Translations under genes and position numbers: made by a program | The notes under the pieces: model-generated | Seen by the model: the letters and a program-made list of their open reading frames with translations, nothing else | The model's database searches: none | What the model was told of the DNA's origin: nothing | Source: Trichodesmium erythraeum GBRTRLIN201 | Lineage (GTDB): Bacteria > Cyanobacteriota > Cyanobacteriia > Cyanobacteriales > Microcoleaceae | DNA length: 51,559 nt | NCBI GenBank assembly: GCA_018457135.1 | Contig: JAGGDU010000231.1 | Span: 1,798-53,356 of the forward strand | Direction of reading: 5' to 3' | Part shown: positions 37,590-46,536 of the stretch, piece by piece | How the letters are laid out: each line of letters begins with the position of its first letter | How positions within the stretch are numbered: position 1 is the stretch's first letter

Positions 37590-38345
37590 ATGACAGGATT
37601 ATTTCAAATAGGTGATAAATTATTGCAAGCCCAAGATATCCCATCGCTATTACAACGTTATCAGTTAATGCCTCATTTTTTACGAGGGGTAATAATTGAC
37701 GAAGCGATCGCTAGCTTGACTTGCACAGAAAAGGAAAAAACAACAGCCTTAGAAAAATTTGAGACTCAATACCAATTAAATAACCCCGAAGCTAAACAAG
37801 CATGGCTAAAAAGCCAAAACATGACCCAAGAACAACTAGAAGAAATGGCAATTAGGCCAGTATTGCTAGAAAAATTTAAACAACAAACTTGGAAAAATCA
37901 AGTAGAAAGATATTTTCTCACCCGCAAGAGTAGCTTAGACCAAGTAGTATATTCTCTAATTCGAACAAAAAATCCTGGTTTAGCCCATGAACTATACTTT
38001 CGGATAGTAGAAGAAGAGCAAACTTTTGCCGAAGTTGCTCGTGAATATTCAGAAGGCCCAGAAGGGCGAACAGGAGGGTTGTTAGGCCCTGTCCCCCTAA
38101 TTCAACCACATCCTTCTATAAGCAAAATTTTATCAGTAAGTCAACCAGGGCAAATCTGGGCTCCACGTCCATTAACAGAATGGACAGTAATTATTAGGTT
38201 AGAAAAATTTATCCCAGCACAGCTTGATGATTCAATGCGTCGGCGTCTAATGGACGAATTATTAGAAAATTGGATACGAGAACAAATAGGAAAAATTGGG
38301 CTTTTGAAGCCATTAGGTTCAGATGTATCAGATGTAAAAGTTTAG
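37590..38345 (+). CDS. Parvulin-type peptidyl-prolyl isomerase
   Basis: A 251-residue protein. The first 125 residues are helical and SurA/PrsA-like, and the rotamase domain (about 127-212) has FRIVEEEQTFAEVAREYSEG and GRTGGLLGPVPL, the usual parvulin core. There is no signal peptide, so it should act in the cytoplasm, unlike SurA. In cyanobacteria such genes often precede CLD-type ABC exporter and HlyD genes, and that is the order here, suggesting it keeps the RTX substrate export-competent. This is inference from gene order. GGAGAG 8 bp before the ATG is a fair ribosome site. The exporter gene follows 555 bp later, so it is not tightly coupled. Confidence 0.85.
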   Translation: MTGLFQIGDKLLQAQDIPSLLQRYQLMPHFLRGVIIDEAIASLTCTEKEKTTALEKFETQYQLNNPEAKQAWLKSQNMTQEQLEEMAIRPVLLEKFKQQTWKNQVERYFLTRKSSLDQVVYSLIRTKNPGLAHELYFRIVEEEQTFAEVAREYSEGPEGRTGGLLGPVPLIQPHPSISKILSVSQPGQIWAPRPLTEWTVIIRLEKFIPAQLDDSMRRRLMDELLENWIREQIGKIGLLKPLGSDVSDVKV

Positions 38346-38900
38346 GGTTGAGATCCTCTTCGGGTATTAGATGGTGAAATTTATCCTGAGCTATAGATAT
38401 TCGGTGGGTTGACGTTTTGCTGACCCAAAGCTTACCCTGAATTCGGATGCTGCATCTACCCCAACCCACTCACACCCCCTCCAGGAAAGGGAAGTAAGGG
38501 AAAGTTGCGGGTTCCTCCGCGTCCGTTTATAATTTTAGTTTTATTTTCCTTATCGCTATGCAGATCAAACGCGACATGAAATGGGTTTCATACCCGTGGC
38601 CGGAAATATACCTCTCCAAAATTCAGATTTTGGACGGCAGGGGTAAAGGGTAAGAAAACAAATTCCTAGATATGCCTAAAGCAAAGCTCCTCTGCAAGAG
38701 GCGTCTCCTCCGAAGGAGGCGTGCCCCCTTGCAAATAATTAAAGAACATAGCATATTCTATGGCACAGAAATCTTAGCAAAAGTCCCTCAAAAAGTTTAG
38801 CAGACCCAATTTTCTAGTGAATCATATAAATACCCAAATATATAAAAATTAGGGAAAATCAATAGTTATCTCCCAACTATAGTGAAATAACATAAACTAA
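38346..38900. other. Spacer with REP-like repeats and hairpins
   Basis: No gene. It contains the dispersed REP core at 38411-38432 and two small hairpins, CCTCT-GCA-AGAGG (38689-38701) and CCTCC-GAA-GGAGG (38707-38719). The exporter promoter should be in the last 150 bp. Confidence 0.6.
38411..38432 (+). repeat. REP core, inverted copy of 9906-9927
   Basis: GACGTTTTGCTGACCCAAAG CT equals the reverse complement of 9906-9927 except for one base. The flanks differ, so only the core is shared. Confidence 0.75.
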
Positions 38901-41900
38901 ATGGCTACTCCTTCTTCGACAATATCAAGAGTACAAGTACAAGAATTTCTGGCAAATAAGCCACCATTTAACAAACTTTCAGAAAATGCTCTGAGAACTC
39001 AATTAGTGGAAAAGTGTCAACTTCTAGGTTACCGTGCTGGCCAACCACTATTTGAAAGGGAAAAAATGCCAAACCAGATAGCAATTATTTATCAGGGTCA
39101 GGCACGAGTATTAGGTTATGAGGAGCGATCGCAACGTCACATCAGTTTGCAATTAGCAGGACCAGGAGAAATTCTAGGTTGGGCCGGGTTGCTACGAGGG
39201 ATGCCTTGTGAAACAGCACTCGCTTCCACAGACTTAATCGCTATTACTTTACCAGCAGCAGATTTTTTGGCAATACTAGAAGTAGAACCAGAATTTGGAG
39301 CAGTCTTTCTCGAAAGTCCAGCAATAAGTGAAGTATTTGAACTACTAAGCCAAGAATTTGATAGAAGAGCTGAAGTAAATAATAACCTCAAACAACTAGC
39401 TCAAAATGTTGTCCAAAATACTGTAGTAGTAAATCTACCGAAAGGAGACCACAAAACCATAGAAATAGCTTCGATCCTCGACAAAAAAAAAATATGGCTA
39501 GTTAGTAGTGGGGTAGTAGGAGATTTTCCTTCAGGTTCTCAAGTAGTTTTGGATAGAGCTGGAACAGGTAGGTCTATTAAAATAGAAGGGCCAAGAGGTG
39601 CAAGAATTATCGGATTACCTGAACAACAAGATGAGGAACAAACAATAGAAAATTGGGCGGAAACTAGTCAACTGGTACCCTTGGATTTATCTAAGGTTCC
39701 CCTAGCACCAGCACGTCCATCAGAACCTACTGTGGCTCAAGATACTTCATCAAAAAAGTACCCAATTTTTCGAGCTAAAGGACAAATAGCAGCTCCTTTA
39801 GCTTGCTTTCAGATGCTAGCCAAACATTTTGGCCTCAGGTTTCGCCGGGACGTAATTCGTCGAGTATTGGATAATCAGATCCGCACAGCAGGTAGAGTGT
39901 CTATGCAGGCTTGTGGGGCGATCGCTCAGATGATGGGATTAACGGGTCAACTAGCACAAGTGTCGGCATCAGCAGTGCCTCGACTCAGAGCACCAGCTCT
40001 AGTTGAATGGCAAAATAGTTTTGGTATACTTTATAGTATTACAGAAAAAGAAATTGTCGTTGGGAGTCCAGAATCAGGATTAAGTCGTCTCAAACCAGGT
40101 GAGTTCCAGGAAATTTGGGGAGAGTCAGGACAAATTCTACTACTAGAAGCACCAAAAACTGAGCAGAAGGAACAGTTTAGTTTTTGGTGGTTTGTTCCTT
40201 CTTTGATGGAACATCGCACAGTATTTATTGAGGTTTTGATTTCCTCATTTTTTGTACAGGTATTTGGCTTGGTCAACCCTCTAATGACGATGATTATCAT
40301 CGATAAAGTGATGGGGCAACGTAATATTGAGGCTTTGGATGTTCTGGGAATCTTGATGTTATTAGTGGCTCTATTTGAGGCTTTGTTGGGAGGTCTACGG
40401 ACTTTCTTATTTGTAGATACTACTAACCGTATAGATGTCAAACTTAGCTCAGAGGTAATTGACCATTTACTTCGTCTACCACTCACTTATTTTGATAATC
40501 GCCGGGTAGGTGATTTGGTAGGTAGAATTGGAGAATTAGCTAATATTCGGAATTTTCTGACAGGCACAGCCTTAACAGTGGTTTTAGATGCGGTCTTCTC
40601 AGTAATTTATGTTGCTGTAATGTTGACTCTCAACCCATTAATGACGGCGGTTGCTTTGGCTGGAGTACCTTTCTTTGCTGGTATTATTTTAATTAACTCT
40701 CCTATTGTCAGAAGGTTACTACGGAAAAAGGCAGAACGTTATGCAGATTCTCAGTCATACTTGGTAGAAGTACTAAATGGTGTGCAAACTGTTAAGGCGC
40801 AAAATTTAGAATTGAAGTCTCGTTGGGAATGGTCATCCCGTTATACTAGATTTATGACTGCTAGTTTTAATACTGTTCTTACTCAAACTACTTCTAGTTC
40901 TATTAGTACATTTTTAAATAAACTTTCAGGATTAGCGCTTTTATGGGTTGGCGCTTATTTAGTTATTGATGGTCAGTTATCTGTAGGGGGATTAATTGCT
41001 TTCCGAATTATTGCTGGTAATGTGACAGGTTCATTGCTCCGTTTTGTTAGTGTTTGGCAAAGTTTCCAAGAAGTAGGAATGTCAATTGAACGATTAAGAG
41101 ATGTTTTAGATACTGAAGCGGAAGTAGATGAGGAAGACCGGAATAATATTGATATGCCACCAATTAATGGCAGTGTCAAATTTGAGGAACTTTGCTTCAG
41201 GTTTACTCAAAGCGGACCTTTACAATTAGCAAATATAAATCTGGAATTTCCTGCTGGTCATTTTGTGGGTATTGTGGGGTTGAGTGGTTCCGGAAAAAGT
41301 ACACTAATGAAGTTATTGCAACGCTTATATCCTCCACTTTCTGGTCGAATTTTCATTGATGGATATGATATTCAAAAGGTAGAACTATACTCTTTACGCC
41401 GTCAAATTGGGGTGGTTTTACAAGATACTCTTCTGTTTAATGGTACTGTTCAAGATAATATTGCTTTGACAAATCCAGATGCAACGACTGATGAAATTAT
41501 TCGAGCCGCTAAGATAGCAGTTGCTCATGATTTTATTATGAATTTGCCTAGTGGTTATAACACAATGGTGGGAGAAAGAGGAGCTTCTTTGTCAGGGGGT
41601 CAAAGACAAAGAATTGCAATTGCTCGGACAGTTCTACAAAATCCCAAATTGTTGATATTAGATGAAGCAACTAGCGCTTTAGATTACAGTTCTGAACGTC
41701 AGGTTGGAGAGAATTTAGCTGAGGCTTTTACCAATACAACAGTGTTTTTTATTACTCACCGTTTAACAACAGTAAAAAATGCTAATACTATCATAATGAT
41801 GGATAAAGGTTCGGTGGTAGAGCAGGGAACCCATGATGAATTAATGGGAGTAAAAGGGCGTTATTTCTGCCTTTATCAACAACAAGAATCTCAACAATAA
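38901..41900 (+). CDS. Type I secretion ABC exporter with cNMP-binding and CLD domains
   Basis: A 999-residue fusion. Residues about 15-165 form a Crp-type cyclic-nucleotide-binding beta-roll (PGEILGWAGLLRGMPCETAL). About 285-415 is a C39-peptidase-like domain in which the catalytic Cys is replaced (IAAPLACFQML where active enzymes have DCG-AACL) and the His position reads WQNSFGILY, so it should bind rather than cut the substrate, as in HlyB. The membrane domain spans about 425-700. The ATPase has Walker A GLSGSGKST (about 793), signature LSGGQRQR (about 896), Walker B LLILDEATSALD (about 917) and ITHRLTT. An inactive CLD fits an RTX substrate with a C-terminal signal, such as the protein at 31.8 kb. 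The HlyD partner follows. Confidence 0.93.
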   Translation: MATPSSTISRVQVQEFLANKPPFNKLSENALRTQLVEKCQLLGYRAGQPLFEREKMPNQIAIIYQGQARVLGYEERSQRHISLQLAGPGEILGWAGLLRGMPCETALASTDLIAITLPAADFLAILEVEPEFGAVFLESPAISEVFELLSQEFDRRAEVNNNLKQLAQNVVQNTVVVNLPKGDHKTIEIASILDKKKIWLVSSGVVGDFPSGSQVVLDRAGTGRSIKIEGPRGARIIGLPEQQDEEQTIENWAETSQLVPLDLSKVPLAPARPSEPTVAQDTSSKKYPIFRAKGQIAAPLACFQMLAKHFGLRFRRDVIRRVLDNQIRTAGRVSMQACGAIAQMMGLTGQLAQVSASAVPRLRAPALVEWQNSFGILYSITEKEIVVGSPESGLSRLKPGEFQEIWGESGQILLLEAPKTEQKEQFSFWWFVPSLMEHRTVFIEVLISSFFVQVFGLVNPLMTMIIIDKVMGQRNIEALDVLGILMLLVALFEALLGGLRTFLFVDTTNRIDVKLSSEVIDHLLRLPLTYFDNRRVGDLVGRIGELANIRNFLTGTALTVVLDAVFSVIYVAVMLTLNPLMTAVALAGVPFFAGIILINSPIVRRLLRKKAERYADSQSYLVEVLNGVQTVKAQNLELKSRWEWSSRYTRFMTASFNTVLTQTTSSSISTFLNKLSGLALLWVGAYLVIDGQLSVGGLIAFRIIAGNVTGSLLRFVSVWQSFQEVGMSIERLRDVLDTEAEVDEEDRNNIDMPPINGSVKFEELCFRFTQSGPLQLANINLEFPAGHFVGIVGLSGSGKSTLMKLLQRLYPPLSGRIFIDGYDIQKVELYSLRRQIGVVLQDTLLFNGTVQDNIALTNPDATTDEIIRAAKIAVAHDFIMNLPSGYNTMVGERGASLSGGQRQRIAIARTVLQNPKLLILDEATSALDYSSERQVGENLAEAFTNTTVFFITHRLTTVKNANTIIMMDKGSVVEQGTHDELMGVKGRYFCLYQQQESQQ

Positions 41901-42209
41901 TTTGGAGGAGGAAGAAGGAGTAAGGAGAAAGAAAATTTCAGCACAATTCCTAAATTATTAAAAATTAGGAGGGGTAAAAGAAGCTACTGAAGTTGTCATG
42001 CAATATTAATTGCATATTTATTTATACAAGCTGAATTCTTTGCCTTTTAAAAAGCACAAATAATTTAAATAGATAAATAGTTTTGCTGGAGCACTAATAG
42101 TTAATGACGACTAACCTCCGACTTTTTTCTAAAAGACTTTTCCTTGCCTGACTATTCCTAAATACCTCCTGCTTACTCCTTTTTCCTAATATATTAAAAG
42201 AGAAAAAAA
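41901..42209. other. Spacer between exporter and adaptor genes
   Basis: About 310 bp of AT-rich DNA without a gene or clear terminator. The two genes are probably still co-transcribed, but a separate promoter cannot be excluded. Confidence 0.5.
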
Positions 42210-44390
42210 ATGCAAGATAAATCAATATCATTAAAAGAACAACCAATAATTTTAGAGAAACCAGCTATATTATCTCGGCTATTTCTCTGGATGATTATGA
42301 TTATGACTAGTTCAGCTATTATCTGGGCTTACTTTGCCGAGATAGACCAAGCTGTACCGGCAACAGGTAAATTAGAACTTAAAGATGGTTCTATAGATGT
42401 CCAAGCTCCTACCAGTGGAAATGTAGTTAGACTTCATGTAGAAAATGGTGATCGGGTAGAAAAAAATCAACCATTATTAACTTTTAGCCCTACTGCTCCC
42501 AGTGCAGATTTAGGTTCGGCAATTAAGTTAAAAGAAACTCTCAAAAGAGAAAATAAATTTTATGAGGAAGTATTAAATGGTAAAGTTCCTAGAGATTTAC
42601 CTTCAGATTTGCGAAAACTTGCTCAAGAAAGACAAACTAGACTATCAGAAAACCAAGCCTATGGCGCTTTAATTGATGAACTTTATTTAAACAGAGGTCG
42701 TTTTGTGAATATTGACAGAAGTTTACAAGGATTATATATCAATTACAAGGCTGAATATAATTCTCGTGTAGGTGCTGTAGAATTACAAGTTCGAGAACTA
42801 CAAAAACAACTTCAACAAGCAGAAAAACAGGAAGAAGCAGCAACAGAACAATTAAGGGTTGCTCAAGATCAATTGCAATATTCTAGACAACAATTAGAAT
42901 TTGCTAAACAACAATTAAATAATAGTAAGCAAAAGCTAACTTATGCTTATGAACAATTAAATAATACAGAAAAACAACTGAAATTTGCCAGAGAACAACT
43001 GAACAATACTCAGGCACAATTAAAGTATTCTCAAGAACAATTAAAGCTAGCAAAGGGGCAATTAGATAAATCAGGACAAGTATTAGATTCTAACCAAGGA
43101 ATTCTAGAGCAAATATCTCCTTTGGTAGAAGAAGGAGCTATGGCTGAACTGCAAAAAAAACGTCAAGAACAAGAAGTATTTCGTGGGGAAAGTGAGCTCT
43201 TAAGACAACAAGACCAAATACAGTCAAGGGCAGGAGAAATAAATATTAGATTGGGAGAAATTAATTCTCGGTTAGCTGATATTAATGCTAGAGAAGGAGA
43301 AGTAAATTCTCGTAGGGCGGACCTTAATAATTTAGAGGGAGAAGTTAATACTCGCGAGGGTGAAATTAATTCTAGAAAAGCTGATATTAATGCCCGAGAA
43401 GGAGAGGTTAAGGCGCGTCAAGCAGAAGTGCAACGTATTAGGTTAGAACAACAACGTTTAAATGTATCTATTAATAGAACTAGAGAACAATTAAAAAATA
43501 CAAGAGATGCTTGGGCAAGGGAACTTTATGCCAGAATTGCTGAAAATGAAGGTAGAGAAATTTCCAGAATAGATTCTCAATTTACTCGCTTACAATTAGA
43601 AAATAACAAGCGACTGACTGAAGTTAATGCTCAAATAGAAAAGTTAGAAGAAGCTCGTGATAATCAAGTTTTAAAGTCACCAGTTTCTGGGGTGATTTTT
43701 GATTTACAACCTACAACTAAAGAAGAATCTTCTTTAGATATTAAGACAGACCCTATCTGTCAATATGTTATTAATGATGTTTTGAAGCCAGGAGATATTC
43801 AACCAGAAAGATGTGAGGATGCTTCTTATGAGGCACAACAAACTCAACCTTTACTGACAGTATTGGATGATGATGAAGGTTTGAAAGCAGTAGTTTATAT
43901 TCAGAATAAAGATGTTGCTCTGGTGTTAAAAGCTTTAAATGATAAACGCAAAAAATTAGAACCTTATCACGACGAAGAGTTAGCTGGTGGAGAGGTTATT
44001 GCATGTGAAGCAGGTAAAAAATGTGCTTGTCCGGAGTTAAAAGAAAATAGGGAAAAACTAGGTTTAAGTGATGTAGACTGTGTACCTGTAGAAGTACAAG
44101 TTGAAGCTTTACCTGCTAATGAATTTGGAACTGTGACTGGGGAGGTTATTTCTATTAGTGATGATGCTATGCCACCAGACCAAGAAGCAGGAAGACCTTA
44201 TTTTTCTTTTAAAACTACAATTGATTTAGAACGCCAAACATTTGTTCTGGATAATGAGAATGATCTGGAAATTGGCTTACAGAATGGTATGGCAATTAAC
44301 TCTAATATTAATGTTGGTAAGCGGACTGTTTTAGAGTTGTTCTTTAATAGGTTTACTGGCAAGTTTAAGAGTTTGACTAATGTTAATTAA
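42210..44390 (+). CDS. HlyD-family periplasmic adaptor of type I secretion
   Basis: A 726-residue membrane-fusion protein. A short cytoplasmic tail is followed by one membrane segment (about 28-47, FLWMIMIMTSSAIIWAYF), then the first lipoyl half (DVQAPTSGNVVRLHVENGDR). A very long coiled coil (about 180-480) has 11- and 7-residue repeats such as EQLNNTQAQLKYSQ and INAREGEV. The second lipoyl half is LKSPVSGVIFDLQP, followed by the beta-barrel region with an insertion rich in Cys (for example CEAGKKCACPEL, about 600). It is much longer than E. coli HlyD (478 residues) because of the coiled coil and this insert. It bridges the ABC exporter to a TolC-type outer-membrane channel, which is not encoded here. 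A strong terminator lies 150 bp downstream. Confidence 0.92.
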   Translation: MQDKSISLKEQPIILEKPAILSRLFLWMIMIMTSSAIIWAYFAEIDQAVPATGKLELKDGSIDVQAPTSGNVVRLHVENGDRVEKNQPLLTFSPTAPSADLGSAIKLKETLKRENKFYEEVLNGKVPRDLPSDLRKLAQERQTRLSENQAYGALIDELYLNRGRFVNIDRSLQGLYINYKAEYNSRVGAVELQVRELQKQLQQAEKQEEAATEQLRVAQDQLQYSRQQLEFAKQQLNNSKQKLTYAYEQLNNTEKQLKFAREQLNNTQAQLKYSQEQLKLAKGQLDKSGQVLDSNQGILEQISPLVEEGAMAELQKKRQEQEVFRGESELLRQQDQIQSRAGEINIRLGEINSRLADINAREGEVNSRRADLNNLEGEVNTREGEINSRKADINAREGEVKARQAEVQRIRLEQQRLNVSINRTREQLKNTRDAWARELYARIAENEGREISRIDSQFTRLQLENNKRLTEVNAQIEKLEEARDNQVLKSPVSGVIFDLQPTTKEESSLDIKTDPICQYVINDVLKPGDIQPERCEDASYEAQQTQPLLTVLDDDEGLKAVVYIQNKDVALVLKALNDKRKKLEPYHDEELAGGEVIACEAGKKCACPELKENREKLGLSDVDCVPVEVQVEALPANEFGTVTGEVISISDDAMPPDQEAGRPYFSFKTTIDLERQTFVLDNENDLEIGLQNGMAINSNINVGKRTVLELFFNRFTGKFKSLTNVN

Positions 44391-44540
44391 CTATCAGCTT
44401 TTAGCAGTCAGCTATAGCAGGAAATAGGCAATAGTGGCAAATATTTCAAAAGTTTAAGATTAACTACTAGTCTATATTGTAAAGTTCTTTGATTATTGCT
44501 ATATTGGCTCAGAAAATATACTTAACCCGATGAGAAAAAT

Positions 44541-44593
44541 CCTGGACTTGCTGCAAGTATAATGTTTAAGTCCAGGTTTGAGTTCTTTTTTTT
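44541..44593 (+). terminator. Intrinsic terminator of the HlyD transcript
   Basis: The perfect 9-bp stem CCTGGACTT (44541-44549)/AAGTCCAGG (44568-44576) with an 18-nt loop is followed by TTTGAGTTC and nine T. It is the best intrinsic terminator in the window and ends the exporter/adaptor transcription unit. Confidence 0.85.
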
Positions 44594-44911
44594 ATATGGG
44601 TAATTTAGCAAAATAAAACATTAAAAATAACATCAAATACAGATAAAGTAAAGGTTTTACTTTTAATCAACTTGTTCCTTGATATATCTAGCATTTGAGC
44701 CATTGTAGACTGATTTAGGTGACTGAATATAATTTAGATTAACTACTAATTTACCTTAAATCATTGAGCACTGCATTCATTCTGCTTGAGCGCTTTTGAA
44801 TAACTGCCAAACAACTACTAAGGTTACCTAATGACCAATTACATGTTCTTACCTTACCTTTCCTAAAATACGGAATGGGATACAAAGGTTATGCTGTCTA
44901 AACATAACTTT

Positions 44912-44971
44912 TTAATTTTCCTTAGAGACTAATTCCTCCTTCCAATATAATGAGTTCATAACTCATAGCTT
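44912..44971. repeat. Dispersed hairpin-rich repeat, copy 2
   Basis: It aligns with 15790-15850: TTAATTTTCCTTAGAGACTA then ATTCCTCCTT and a TATAAT stretch, followed by a different small palindrome (GAGTTCATAACTC). The repeat family is therefore mobile or conserved as spacer DNA in this genome. Confidence 0.7.
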
Positions 44972-45195
44972 ATCGCTGAATACTGACAATTTAGGAAGGA
45001 GTAAGTGATAAATATAGAGTAGATATATATGTACAAAGATGACAGATAGAATTACTTTGGAAGTTTTTAAAGATGCACTTAAAGCTAGATAGAATAATGA
45101 CTAAAAATTAGAATTGTATTGGCATTCAAATCTATAGTTTTTAATCCCCTATTTTATTTTACAACTGATAGACATACCAATGATGATTAATTAAA

Positions 45196-46536
45196 GTGAA
45201 ATTAACATCTTTATCTGCCCATACCTTAGCAAAAATAATTCGTGAACGCCTGGTTTCTTGTGAAGAAGTAGTGACAGCTTATCTTCAACGTATTTCTTAC
45301 TATAACCCTCAATTAAATGCTATTATTACTCTCGATCCAGAACAAGTTGATCAACAGGTTAAAAAAGCAGATCGTGCCTTAGCAAAAGGAAAATGTTTTG
45401 GACCTTTACACGGAGTTCCTATTACTATTAAAGACAGTTTAGAAACGAAAGGGCTGAGAACAACTTGTAGTTATGAACCTTTAGCTAACTATATTCCCCG
45501 AAAAGATGCAACGGTTGTAGCAAAATTAAAAGCAGCCGGCGCTATTATTTTAGGTAAGACTAATACCCCAAAATTAACCGGAGATTTTCAAACCAATAGT
45601 CCTTTATTTGGTCGCACAAATAACCCTTGGAATTTAGACTATACACCAGGGGGAAGTACAGGAGGAGGTGGGTCTGCGATCGCTGCTCAATTATCGGTTT
45701 TTGACATAGGAAGTGATTTGGGAGGGTCGCTTCGAATTCCGGCTCATTTTTGTGGTATTTATACCATTAAAGCAACAGAAAAGAGGGTTTCAACCTATGG
45801 TCATATTCCTGAATTACCGGGTAATCCTTTAACAATTAATCATTGTCAAAATGTCGGATATTTGGGACGATCAGTTGAAGATTTAATGTTATGTTTTTCG
45901 GTCATAAAAGAAAGTAATCATCAAGGATTAAATGAAAAAATTAACTCATTTTCTAGTTTAAATTCTTATGGCTTTGTATGGTCTTATGGTTTCGGTAATA
46001 TTCCTTGTTGTTCTGAAACTAAAAAAGCTATTAAAACAGTTATTGATGTTTTATCTGAGTTAGATTATCAGCTAGAATATAGAAATCTTTCTCAAATCAA
46101 TATGGATGAAGTTTGGGAGATTTATAGAAATATTTTAAGCTATGAATTTAATCCTTCAACGCCAAAAGATGAGCAGAAAAACTATATGATTGCTCTTGAA
46201 AAACGTCAAATGATTATGAATCAATTAGCCCTATTTTTTCAGAAGGTTGATATTTGGTTAATTCCAGTTGTTCCTTTTCCTGCTTTTCCTCGTTTTCCTT
46301 TTGGTAATGATATAGATATAGAGGGAAAAAGTTATCCATATTTTCAAGCGATCGGTGCTTATACAACCTTATTTAATTTAACTGGTTATCCTGTGGTTGT
46401 TATCCCATTAACTTTATCCTCTAAGGGGCTCCCTATTGGTGTTCAATTAGTAGGAAACTATGGAAATGATCAAAAGCTTTTAACAATTGCTAACCAGATC
46501 AGTAGCATTATTAATCCTTTACCTTGTCCTTTATAA
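45196..46536 (+). CDS. Amidase signature family enzyme
   Basis: A 446-residue hydrolase of the amidase signature family. The Ser-cisSer-Lys triad is complete: Lys79 in PITIKDS, cis-Ser154 in TPGGSTGGGGSA and nucleophile Ser178 in DLGGSLRIP. Flanking KDATVVAKLKAAGAIILGKT and the C-terminal GLPIGVQLVG are family hallmarks. It is not GatA: no gatB or gatC gene is near and the GatA-specific C-terminal part is lacking, so it probably hydrolyses small amides or acts on a peptide-like metabolite. The GTG start at 45196 is used because an in-frame TGA lies four codons upstream and no early ATG exists. It stands alone, bounded by long spacers, so recent acquisition is possible. Confidence 0.88.
   Translation: MKLTSLSAHTLAKIIRERLVSCEEVVTAYLQRISYYNPQLNAIITLDPEQVDQQVKKADRALAKGKCFGPLHGVPITIKDSLETKGLRTTCSYEPLANYIPRKDATVVAKLKAAGAIILGKTNTPKLTGDFQTNSPLFGRTNNPWNLDYTPGGSTGGGGSAIAAQLSVFDIGSDLGGSLRIPAHFCGIYTIKATEKRVSTYGHIPELPGNPLTINHCQNVGYLGRSVEDLMLCFSVIKESNHQGLNEKINSFSSLNSYGFVWSYGFGNIPCCSETKKAIKTVIDVLSELDYQLEYRNLSQINMDEVWEIYRNILSYEFNPSTPKDEQKNYMIALEKRQMIMNQLALFFQKVDIWLIPVVPFPAFPRFPFGNDIDIEGKSYPYFQAIGAYTTLFNLTGYPVVVIPLTLSSKGLPIGVQLVGNYGNDQKLLTIANQISSIINPLPCPL

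Larger units (their letters stand above)
44391..45195. other. Spacer after the secretion genes
   Basis: About 800 bp. It contains a good terminator (44541-44593) and the second copy of the dispersed hairpin repeat (44912-44971). The remainder is AT-rich without a coding signal. Confidence 0.6.

Noticed and set aside
38901-41900. Active C39 bacteriocin-processing peptidase
   Set aside because: The Cys and His of the catalytic site are replaced, so this is a C39-like binding domain and not evidence of a double-glycine leader system.
45196-46536. GatA subunit of glutamyl-tRNA amidotransferase
   Set aside because: The triad matches the amidase superfamily in general, but no gatB or gatC is nearby and the protein is shorter and diverges at the C-terminus.
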